DNA of 64,000 nt from Neonectria sp. B-13 (lineage: Eukaryota > Ascomycota > Sordariomycetes > Hypocreales > Nectriaceae): positions 927,164 through 991,163 of the forward strand of contig NOKP01000019.1 of assembly GCA_002682825.1 (NCBI GenBank). The letters are read 5' to 3'. The notes beneath the pieces were generated by a model. That model did no database searches, had not been told where the DNA came from, and saw only the letters and a program-made list of their open reading frames with translations. Of the stretch, positions 55,560 through 64,000 are shown piece by piece. Position 1 is the stretch's first letter. Each line of letters starts with the position of its first letter. Both the position numbers and the translations under genes were made by a program.

Positions 55560-56001
55560 CAAGCCTCGATGATCTGGAGGGGTATGTCAAGATGAGCCTA
55601 CAACCAAACATACTGCACACATTAGTTGTAGCGCCCACCTTTTATCGTCTAGCGGTATTTCGACACTCTCACTCCAACATTACTGCGTGGATGCCTACCA
55701 TCAAGACAGGGGTGAGCGGAAAAACCGGCGGGAGCTAAGGGGGTGACCCAACCGCACAAGTTCTATCGAATTCCCACCAGATGAGGGGTTGACACCTCCA
55801 CATCCTCCTCTTTGCACCCTTCTTTCCCCCCGCTCCCAAGCTTACACATCTAGGGCCATTATTACGTTGGCTCACGCGGAATGGGCGTCGAAAAGCGAAG
55901 TGGTACATAGTCATAGCGACAATACGCATGCTCCTGTGAAATATATCACGAGCTTGTTTCTGACCTCGACTTTACGCCCGCAACCAACGAGCTGCACAAT
56001 C
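55560..56001. other. Short intergenic region before the eIF4A-like gene
   Basis: A C/T-rich tract near 55795-55840 (cctccacatcctcctctttg and following) may be part of the promoter. No gene seen. Confidence 0.4.
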
Positions 56002-57572
56002 ATGGTCGAACAAAGCTTCGAACGTACTGAAGCGGGTAGGTACCTGTAATCATGGGACGAACCCTCTGCCAACTCTATGGCTATGGGTGACTGCCAAAGA
56101 AGATGGAAAAACGCTAACCCAAATGATTTGCGCTCCGCAGAGGTCATCTCGCCCGACTGGAACGAGGTTTTCAGTTCCTTCGATGAGATGGGTCTGGACG
56201 AAAAATTGCTTAACAGTAAGTTGAGAAATAAATGGCCATAGTCCATTGTTTGTACAAATAGTTATCGAGTCCAAAGCTAACAGAAACAAGGTATCTATTC
56301 CAATGGTTACGATCGCCCCTCAGTACTTCAACAGCGTGCTATCATGGCCATCCTCAAAGGTATGGCCTATAGCAATATGCGATCTTACCAGAACTTGCAA
56401 CGCATCAGACACTAACATCTTGTAGGTGTAGATGTTGTCGCCCAGGCACCTGCCGGTACTGGAAAAACCATTGCTTTCTCCATCTCCATCGTCCAGAAGA
56501 TTTGCCAGGAACTGGACAAGACTCAGGTCCTCGTCCTTGCTCCTACCCGTGAAGTGGTGTGGTCGATCAAGAAAGACCTCCTCGCACTTAGCGAGTTTCA
56601 GGATGCCAATATCCACGCTTGTTGTGGCGGCATCAGAATAGCGTATGACGAAGCGGCCTTGAGCGCTGGTGCTCGTATTGTCGTCGGCACACCTAGCCGG
56701 GTCTTTGACTTGATCAACCGCCAAATCTTCAGAACCGATGCCATCAAGATGTTTGTTGTTGATGAGCTCGATGATATCATTTCAGTATGTCTTCCTAAGA
56801 GGCTGTTATATGCTGGCTATTAGTTGTAATTAACAGGTGTATCACAGCGTGGTCACAAAGACCAAATCAATGAAGTCTTCCGGCTGCTTCCACCGGACGT
56901 CCAGGTCGTCATGATCTCGTCTTACACGTCCACTGATATTCTTGAGGCCACGACTAAGCTCATGCGCAACCCCATTCGCATTAAGGTTCAGAGTGCTGAG
57001 CTTGCCCTTGAATGCATCAGGCAGTTCTACATCTCGGTGGAGAAAGAGGAGTCTAAAGTCGACACTCTGGTCGGTCTGTTCGAAAATATCAACTTCACCC
57101 ACGCTGTCGTCATTTTCTGCAACACTAGACGGGATGTCGACCTCGTCACCGAGAAGCTGAGAGAAAGTATCCGCACCGTCTCCGCCATTCACAGCAACAT
57201 AGAGCAGGCTCAGCATGAAACAATCAGCAAAGACTTCTGCTCTGCCTCCTCTCGTGTCCTGGTCACCACTGACTCACCCACCCTGGGGATCGATATCAAA
57301 AAGGTTTCCCTGGTAATCAACTACGAACTCCCTACCAACCCCGAGAACTACATCCGTCGTGTCGGCCGTGTCGGTCGTGCCGTTCATGGCGGACGCAAGG
57401 GTGTTGTCATTAACTTCATCACTGATGTCGATGCCCCCCTCTTGCGCGAAATTGAGCGGTTATATCACACCCGGATCAATGAGATGCCAGGCGACGTTGC
57501 CAGTAAGTTAAGGATTACAGCGATGGCCATGTTATACTTGATTTCTAATGAAGATCAACAGCGCTCTTTTAA
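56002..57572 (+). CDS. Divergent eIF4A-like DEAD-box helicase paralogue
   Basis: Exons 56002-56035, 56141-56215, 56291-56359, 56426-56784, 56848-57502 and 57562-57572 join in phase and give 400 residues, the normal eIF4A length. Collinearity with eIF4A is clear throughout: NGYDRPSVLQQRAIM (Q motif), GTGKT (70-74), LAPTRE, GTPSRVFDLI and CNTRRDVDLV. Several catalytic motifs are changed. Motif II is DELD (172-175) instead of DEAD. Motif III is SSY (203-205) instead of SAT. Motif V is TLGID instead of ARGID. Motif VI is RRVGRVGR with a nearby insertion, instead of HRIGRGGR. eIF4A unwinds mRNA leaders during translation start. This copy keeps ATP-binding residues but has lost coupling and RNA-contact residues. 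A regulatory or dominant-negative role, or a fast-evolving duplicate, is inferred. Confidence 0.85.
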
Positions 57573-58276
57573 ACTAGATATCTTCCAAAAGAATACACCT
57601 CAGTTTGGCCAATCTGGTAATTGCCGATCAAGTATAGCCTAGTAGCAGCCAACACCACCATGACACCGTCCCCCAATGTTGAATCCCTGCCATGGGGCAA
57701 GCTCCGGTGTACGTTGGACTCCGCTGGGGTCTCTCGAAGATCAGCATGCCCCTGTTTGTTCTGTCCCCTGAGGTCGATTGTTAGCTTGTGAAGATTTGGC
57801 AGAGTTAGCTTTATTGCGTAGAAAGAGAGTGACATGATAACATGATGACATGCCAGGAGCATCGGTAGTTGGAAAGATGCTGGTTTCTTGGGCAAGAAGT
57901 AAACTTATACTGGCACATCGCTTAAGCCAAATGGAACTGATCAGAACAGAGCTTGTAATATGACCAGGATAATGAGTAACGAATGCTTCGTTATTGTCGC
58001 AAGAAACATAATCAGCGGGTACTTTCATTTAGTGCGAACAGTAACCCCTCGTCGCAACCACTCACATTTAGGAATGAGTGGGCCGTGGCAAAGGTGGAAT
58101 GTGCACTCCGCTAGAGCGTGGCGCCATAATGGAATGTGACAGTCGAAACGGTGGAAGTTGATTGGCATGGCCTCAAGAAGACAGCGGAATATATTTCCAT
58201 CTAGGATGCGCTTCTGGGACTCGATAAAGATGCATTCGCAAAATAGGACAGCCTTGTCTCTGAAACAGGGTCTTCT
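57573..58276. other. Intergenic between convergent genes
   Basis: About 0.7 kb with no supportable frame. Confidence 0.5.
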
Positions 58277-59261
58277 CTACATGTATCTACTAGTAATTTG
58301 CCCCTCCTTTCTTAGATGTAAGAGAAGATCAACCCCTAAGCCAAGATCATTGATGACGTCTTGGATGGACTGCTTATCCAGCAAGCTCAAATGGCTGCTT
58401 AGTGTTTTCACCACGACGTTCCGCATCGAACGATCGTGTTCCACCGTGGAGGTATATACCTCTCGAACTGCCAGTATGAAATCGTCGCTATCCCAGTGAT
58501 CCTTTACCTCATCTTCAAATTTCCCGATCGCCAGTGTTTTGAGAGCGCCAATATCATATTTTTCTCCCAGCGCGTAGATTTTGGCATGTAACGTGAGGTT
58601 GGGAGCAGATGGCTTACCTTTGTTCTCTTTGGATACAGGTATTCCCCAGCCAAATTTGCTACTGCCGAAGGACTCTCGCTGGTTGGGTTCAACGGCAAAA
58701 TTCGCGGTACTACGTCCCGGAAGCGATTGAGCTTGCGATGAAGCAGTTGATTGGTTCTCTGTAGTTGAGACGAGTGGATAGTCGAGATGGTAGAAGTAAT
58801 GGACCATCATTTTCACTGCCAACGAATCGTCGTCAGGGAGTTTGATCTCTCTGGTCTCTGCCTCCTATAGAGGTTTAGCAAATGTTCCACTTTGGGGCTG
58901 CAGCCGCTATGCGCTGGCGTGAGGACCTTAAAGTTATTATTGCAAGCCGCTTCGAAGAAAGCAGATCTTGGGCAGATGAGAGCTCTGTGCACCTTGTATC
59001 GGTCATCACCACAGATGATCGTCAGGTCAGAGTAAGATCCGCTTGTATACAATCTGCTCTACCCATCAGTACTTTAAATTTTCAAAGTCAGGGCGTAGTA
59101 AATGACCTCGCTAGAGAGCTACTAAGCTCATCAAAAGGTTTCGTGGTCGATTGGGCTGAAGGCCCCGCCTGTGGCTCGCAATTGGCTTGTCCGAAAAGGT
59201 TACTAGGGACAGGCCTAGAGCCGAAACCGCCAGTGTTGCCAGTTCCGAATGAGAAAGACAT
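58277..59261 (-). CDS. BTB/POZ domain protein
   Basis: Exons 59107-59261, 58927-59053 and 58277-58864 give 289 residues. The N-terminus is Phe/Gly-rich (MSFSFGTGNTGGFGSR), as often in fungal BTB proteins. The BTB domain follows: LYTSGSYSDLTIICG, YKVHRALICPRSAFFEAAC, EAETREIKLPDDD and AVKMMVHYFYHLDYP. A C-terminal part has the LTLHAKIYALGEKYDIGAL helix typical of the family. BTB domains dimerise and, in many proteins, recruit Cul3 ubiquitin ligase. Fungal stand-alone BTB proteins are numerous and mostly uncharacterised. Both introns have slightly unusual donors (GTCATT, GTCCTC), but phases and flanking protein sequence fit well. Confidence 0.85.
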
Positions 59262-59717
59262 GGTGCAAATCACATAAATGGGCAGCTCAGAAAACGATGT
59301 GAGCGTGGTTGGTATGAGAGCATCAGCGATGCAGTTGTGCGTGATGATAAAGTTGATGGTCATGACCGAGTCATCTCAGGCGTCGGGGCAAACTTCCAAT
59401 AAACGTATGATGAGGGGTTTGGCGCATGGCTTGAAAGTGAGGCGGCAGGTCATTTTGAGGCTGATTGACTCGAGCAATGCCCACGGCGGCTGAACCGAGG
59501 TGCATTTTGACAAGACGCCTCTTTACAGCACTGGAACAGGGCATCGCTGTCGGCGGCATTGAACTATCAGCCACAGGAGTGGCAACGACTGTATTCGACA
59601 TTGAAAATATGCCGCAGCCTATATGGGAAAGAAGGGATGGCGCGTATTGATTGCATGATTAATCCTCGCTTAACCCAACACTGCCATTACGTTGTCTTGA
59701 TTGCCTTACAACTCATA

Positions 59718-59817
59718 ATCGGATCGGAGAGCATTCGAGTCGCAATGAGTCGCATCTCGGCATATGCCCAGTTTTTACCGATGTAATCTCTCAATTCATA
59801 GCTGAAGGGTTTTAAAA
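59718..59817 (-). pseudogene. Cytochrome P450 heme-region fragment, heme Cys lost
   Basis: The minus strand encodes KPFSYELRDYIGKNWAYAEM followed by RLIATRML. This is collinear with the P450 signature F-x-x-G-x-R-x-C-x-G-K-N-L-A-Y-A-E-M-R-L, where the Cys is the heme ligand. Here that Cys is Tyr and the glycine of the signature is Leu. No I-helix, ExxR or PERF regions were found nearby in a usable frame. It is the remnant of a P450 gene. Confidence 0.65.
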
Positions 59818-59959
59818 CAGACTTATCATCTTCCTTGAGCCTTGCATCATGTAGTATGTATGTTTCTGGCAGCATCGCTCTGATCTGAAAGAGTCCGGCT
59901 CTACAAAGTGGTCCGGATTGTGAAATGTAGCCCATTGATACACGAATATAAGACATCAA

Positions 59960-60458
59960 TTGCCAGCCTCATCGTATGTGCAGGCTGGCTATCATACAAT
60001 CAACCGTACCCAGGCAAGAACGTAGTGCTCGTTGATAATATCCCTTGAGGATACTCGCGGTTTCCTTTTTTCTGCCAGGGGATAGATTTGTAACATCCCC
60101 CCTATGTACGCATGAAGACACTCGAACCTTTACGCCTGTTGGTTCTATGTATGGTCAACTCTCGCCTCAAGTGATTCTCCTCTTTACTCGGCACTAATTG
60201 GAACACTCAAAACCCACTAAACATCCAAGAGCCAGAGGTACTGCTCCCTTCCAAGTTTCTGAGGGAGGTATCAAAGATGGTCAAACAACAATTATGTTCC
60301 TCCCGGTTGAATGAACTAAGCGCCTTTCCCCCGTGGTCACCAAGGCAGCAAATGCCCCCTGCACTCAAGCTAGCGGGCGGCCAAGTACATGGTCTGTGGT
60401 ATAATTCAGACCGCCCACGCGTCATACAATGGGAGCTTTAATATTGTGGCGTGTTTCT
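59960..60458. other. Intergenic, nothing recognised
   Basis: No supportable gene or repeat in this interval. Confidence 0.4.
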
Positions 60459-60655
60459 GTGATTTGCGGCCTGGTGTTGTTTCTGTTATTGGTAAGTGTC
60501 CAGAGTATGAGGTCACAAATGCCTACTTAATTAATGGCCTAGCCAAGAGAGTGATTTCCGGCCCGGTAGTGTTTCTGATATTGGTAGGTGCTCAGAGTAT
60601 GAGGTCATCACTGACGAGTCGGAGAAACGCCTACTTGATTAATGGCCAAGAGAGT
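60459..60655 (+). repeat. Imperfect tandem duplication, unit about 92-105 bp
   Basis: The block starting gtgatttgcggcctggtgtt at 60459 is repeated from 60551 as gtgatttccggcccggtagt. Both copies continue with tctg-tattggta, cagagtatgaggtca and gcctactt-attaatggcc. The second copy has an extra 13-15 bases in the middle. It lies in non-coding DNA. Confidence 0.75.
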
Positions 60656-61146
60656 TCACTCGGGTAACCGATCTCCCTTTGCCGAGCGGACACTATATCT
60701 TGACAAGCGCGATGGGTTTAACTTCGGTTAGCCTAGACCCAACCGTTAATCTGACTAAAATTCCCATTTGGGTATTACAGGAATGTGAGAGGAGACTATC
60801 ATTAGCATCTGATTTTAGTTAGGTAGTTGATAGCTGAAGAGGCTAGACCAATATGGAGAAACATGGGCGTCAGGATTCAGGTCAGGAATGTGCGCCGGAA
60901 TGTCAACTGGTAGTTGGGAATTGAGTGTAAGCCGGTAGAGTCAAATATTGAATCGAGTTCCGTTTCTTACTTAAGAATCAATGACTGCTGACGTCTATTA
61001 ATATTTCTAATCATTTAGGAATGTCAGACACCATTGCTTGTGCTACATCCATACTTCTACAATCTTACTTTCAAGCTTAAGTCAAGGCCGTTAAGCCTCA
61101 ATTTGAGCAAACAATAACCTTCGGAAACATCAAGTCTATTCCAGCC
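60656..61146. other. Promoter side of the GH114 gene
   Basis: About 0.5 kb of AT-rich DNA ahead of the GH114 start. No gene seen. Confidence 0.4.
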
Positions 61147-62193
61147 ATGGAAAATACGCGGTCCAGAATGTCATGTCTGTCATGGAAGACGTTAGCCTTT
61201 ATCGGACTCCGGATGGTTGTCGGCAGCCCTCTGGGAGCCGGATCAGATGCTACAGCCCCTGGGAAATCTCAGTACCGAGGCGTATCAACCTCCGTCGACG
61301 TGGCCAGCAGGCAAAGCGTCTGGAGGCCAAGTGTTGGCGACTCGTGGCAGGTTGTCCTAGCATCGCCGATCAAAGTCACCAGTCAAACCCTGTCGCCCAA
61401 TGTCGATGTCTGGGGCTTGGATCTCTACGAGAATGATGCTGCAACTTTCAGGGCTTTACATAAGGCCGGGAAAAGGATCATTTGCTATTTCAGCGCTGGA
61501 TCGTGGGAGAGTTATCGAGGTGATTCAGACCAGTTTCAGGAGTCTGATCTTGGAAATGTTATGGATGGATGGCCAGATGAGCGCTGGCTTGATACCCGAA
61601 GCACTCGTGTGCGTACCATCATGAAGAAGCGCATTGCCTACGCAGCCAAAAAAGGGTGTGATGCAATTGATCCCGACAATACTGACGGCTATGTAAGATT
61701 CACCTTTTCCCATTCTTCCTCTCCTGGTTCGACTATAATTGTTCGCTTCCACTACTGTTTACGAGTTCAAATACTAACTAAATATTCTTAGGGAAATGAC
61801 ACTGGCCTGAAGCTGAAGAAAGCTGATGGAATCAACTACATAAAATTCTTGTCAACAACTGCGGCCTCCTATGGCATGTCCATTGGTCTCAAGAACTCTG
61901 GAGAGATCATTCCCAGTGTTCTAGACTACGTCGACTTTTCCGTTGTGGAGCAGTGCATCCAATACAACGAGTGCGACGTATACGCACCCTTTATCGACGA
62001 CGGGAAGCCAGTCTTCCACATCGAATACCCCAGCGGGGCGCCCAATAAAATATCGAGCGCTACGATCAACAAAATTTGCAATTCACCAGATACTGAGGGA
62101 TTCACCACTGTTATCAAGAAGTTGAGCTTGGATGGCTGGGTTAGATATTGCGGACAGGGGCAGACCTACACCACGAAACTCAAAAGTAGCTGA
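61147..62193 (+). CDS. GH114 endo-alpha-1,4-polygalactosaminidase-like enzyme
   Basis: Exons 61147-61692 and 61792-62193 give 315 residues. An N-terminal hydrophobic stretch (LAFIGLRMVVGSPLG) suggests secretion; Met 8 is an alternative start. The TIM-barrel family blocks are clear: VDVWGLDLYEN, KRIICYFSAGSWESYR, GCDAIDPDNTDGYGN and YVDFSVVEQCIQYNEC. GH114 enzymes hydrolyse galactosaminogalactan-type polymers of alpha-1,4 galactosamine, which many moulds make for adhesion and biofilm. The enzyme could remodel the fungus's own matrix or attack that of others. The intron falls exactly between Tyr and Gly of the conserved DGYGN, which supports the splice. Confidence 0.92.
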
Positions 62194-62580
62194 ACATTTC
62201 GTTTCTCATACTGATGTAAAATCTGTTGAATATTCAGCGTGTTATATATAAGCCTCTACTATTTCTGTGTGTTAAAGTATTAGTTGATACTCTCATCTTT
62301 CCGAATTCATTCCTTCTACTCGCATTTGCCTAGCATGTTCTCGGCCTAGATTCATAGCGGCTGCTCGTTTTCACGGGTACTCTGACCCACTCAAGCTTCG
62401 TGAAGCTAGCTTTGGTTGAGAAATAGAGCTCAGCTACGGCCGGAGCTATGGATTTGGAAGTCTGGTGGAACATAGGTGAAAATACGTCATCAGAACCTCA
62501 AGTGCACATCTTACTCCCTCCCCAACACAGCAAGACAAAATTGCAAAATTAAGATAAAATAACTGTTATGCTATCTGTTT
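62194..62580. other. Intergenic between convergent genes
   Basis: About 0.4 kb, AT-rich, with a TATATATAAG run near 62243-62252. No gene. Confidence 0.45.
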
Positions 62581-63426
62581 TCACCCTTGCATTCCTGAGT
62601 AACCTTGCTGTAGTGGAGGCGGAAAGCAATGCAACTCTTCCTCATCCAGGGCTTCAAGTAAATCCAACGCCTGCTTCATAGAGTTGACAGATCGCCTCCC
62701 TTCCACTGCCTCTGCAAATTCTTCCTTGCCCGCTCCCTGCCCATCGGTCCCGTACTTCACTCCAAATTCACCCACAAAGTTATCGTAGGTACTCGCGGGC
62801 TTTGTACGACACAGCGAGCACATTATATTCTTGACCCCTTCATATGTGAATCCGGATCGTGGGAACAGCTTCATGATCGTCTGGTACTCCTTTTTCGATA
62901 TGAGGCTGTTTCCAGGGCTGAGAGCAAGGTTTGGTCCCTGGAAATCCGCGGCGACGCCGAGGTTGGTCAGCGCAACCTCGGGTGCGGCGTGCATGGCAAT
63001 GGAGGATGTTGTGTGCAAGGCAATTGCATCCCAAGCGCGTTGGATTCTGGACTCATCCCATGCCTTCCTTTCCCCGTTTTCGTTGCCATCCTGCTTCTCA
63101 TGTTCCCTCAAGAAATCCCTGGCGATATTTGCACCGTCAACCTCGAACCTCGTATCTTGAGATATGAAACCATCCGTTACCGCCCATCCCATATCATGGA
63201 GGATGCAGCTAACGAAGACGAGCTCCCGGTCCACATTGGCAAACTGGGGTAATTTCTGGGCGATGAGAAGAGCCCAATAGGCCGATCGAACTGTGTGGTT
63301 GTACGTCGTTGTATCGCAGTGGTCTTTGGCGTACGAAGAAGCTCTGGCAATCAAGGAAGAATGAGGTATGGTGATTCCCAGCTCAGGGACGCTCGGCAGG
63401 TCAAAGGTTTTGGTTTGAGGTGTCAT
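62581..63426 (-). CDS. HD-domain protein of the cyanamide hydratase-like family
   Basis: A single-exon product of 281 residues. The HD metal-binding motifs are present: an early His in YNHTVRSAYWALLI, the HD pair in SCILHDMGW and a downstream conserved block RFEVDGANIARDFL, then AIALHTTSSIAMH. The pattern is that of fungal cyanamide hydratase (Cah/Ddi2 type), which turns cyanamide into urea with a zinc ion. The C-terminal half (CSLCRTKPASTYDNFVGEFG) is also shared by the wider family, whose members may act on other nitriles or small molecules. The gene looks complete. No neighbour hints at a pathway. Confidence 0.88.
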   Translation of the reverse strand: MTPQTKTFDLPSVPELGITIPHSSLIARASSYAKDHCDTTTYNHTVRSAYWALLIAQKLPQFANVDRELVFVSCILHDMGWAVTDGFISQDTRFEVDGANIARDFLREHEKQDGNENGERKAWDESRIQRAWDAIALHTTSSIAMHAAPEVALTNLGVAADFQGPNLALSPGNSLISKKEYQTIMKLFPRSGFTYEGVKNIMCSLCRTKPASTYDNFVGEFGVKYGTDGQGAGKEEFAEAVEGRRSVNSMKQALDLLEALDEEELHCFPPPLQQGYSGMQG

Positions 63427-63990
63427 GGTGGTGGAAATGCTGGTTACAGGGGATGGGGCAAGAAAGATGACTTATTGAATTTTGCCCATGACTGGATATC
63501 TGGTGTATTTTATACTCACAGAGTCACCGCTGTAAGTCCTTCCATATGCCCGAATTCACGTATCATGCGATCGTGCAACCCAAACGCCTCAGTGGTGATT
63601 CTGCTTACGATTTCCTGCGTCTGGTCACTCAAGTCCGATAGGTCGCGGATGTTGAATACATAAATAGAGGGTGGGAGGATGATGTAATTAAGAAGTAGAG
63701 GGCCGGCGCAAACATTCATCCGGCGCGTCGAACTAACGTACTTCCTCGCTCCTTATTGGACATGAGATAACGTAGGCGCGTTGGGCCCGGTGGCTTTCGG
63801 GACTTACCCGGCGGGTTGACTAAGCAGGCTTCTAGGCCCCCCCCTCTCCTACCGGAGAGGGGGCATCACAACCTGTTTCTTGGTCGCTGCTGTATCTTTC
63901 TTACGTACCTTCAAGTCATCACAACTTCATCAATTCAAGCCCAATTGAAGCCAAATTAAATATACTATATCTTCTGTATCACATCTCACT
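63427..63990. other. Intergenic, promoter region
   Basis: No supportable gene. A C-rich and G-rich inverted pair at about 63837-63862 (cccccccctctcctaccgga and following) could form a hairpin. Confidence 0.4.
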
Positions 63991-64000
63991 ATGCCTCGAT
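63991..64000 (+). CDS. Possible start of a gene that leaves the window
   Basis: The last ten bases contain ATGCCTCGA. They follow a leader with a TATA-like run (tatactatat) and CA/T-rich sequence that looks like a fungal 5' leader. Only three codons are visible, so nothing can be said about the product. Confidence 0.25.

Noticed and set aside
1..64000. tRNA, rRNA, CRISPR array, complete transposon
   Set aside because: No B-box with matching cloverleaf, no rRNA blocks, no spaced direct-repeat array and no transposase or reverse transcriptase frame could be recognised by eye.

Overview
This window looks like nuclear DNA of a filamentous ascomycete (Pezizomycotina). Genes carry short introns of about 45-70 bp with GT-AG borders. 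The families are typical of moulds: SesB-type and PNP-type NLRs, a Zn2Cys6 factor, RTA1, a Dal5-like permease, GH75, GH114, PL1, a LovD-like transesterase and cyanamide-hydratase-like HD. Sordariomycetes is my best guess, but the sequence alone does not fix the genus. Exon joins were worked out by hand from splice motifs, reading phase and family motifs.

Layout. 1-13 kb: the end of an MDR reductase, a six-exon reticulon, a broken SDR, a small mitochondrial-type protein, a heavily broken Rds1/ferritin-like gene, a Cys-rich protein with a 21-bp minisatellite and a TPR-only protein. 14-17.6 kb: an intact SesB/NB-ARC/TPR NLR. 18.6-34.8 kb: nutrition and metabolism genes (permease, LovD-like enzyme, a Cys-rich membrane protein, chitosanase, SDR, pectate lyase, sulfotransferase). 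35.2-38.5 kb: a second NLR (PNP/NB-ARC/TPR) with one in-frame stop. 39.7-40.8 kb: a secreted Cys-rich protein. 41.5-45.9 kb: a compact three-gene group, which is the most interesting part. 46.5-47.4 kb: a decayed kinase-like gene. 47.7-53.2 kb: RTA1, Zn2Cys6 factor, 2-oxoglutarate dioxygenase and MYND protein. 53.7-64 kb: small proteins, a divergent eIF4A paralogue, a BTB protein, a P450 relic, GH114 and an HD protein.

How the parts may work together. The three-gene group holds a protein with a WASP-type WH1 domain followed by 32-residue repeats, a head-to-head neighbour that is a subtilisin-like S8 protease with a complete triad, and a convergent 294-residue protein. By eye the pattern of that last protein recalls the pore-forming part of gasdermins. 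A gasdermin-like protein beside a subtilisin-like protease is the arrangement of the known fungal cell-death pair het-Q1/het-Q2. If that reading is right, this is a sensor/protease/pore module, and the WH1-repeat partner would be new. Two NLR genes with near-identical tandem repeats in the same window fit an allorecognition or immunity region.

Decay. At least four genes (SDR, Rds1, PNP-NLR, kinase-like) are broken by single stops, frameshifts or deletions, and a P450 survives only as its heme-region fragment. Several stops can be explained by C-to-T or G-to-A changes. No tRNA, rRNA, CRISPR array or complete transposon was recognised.
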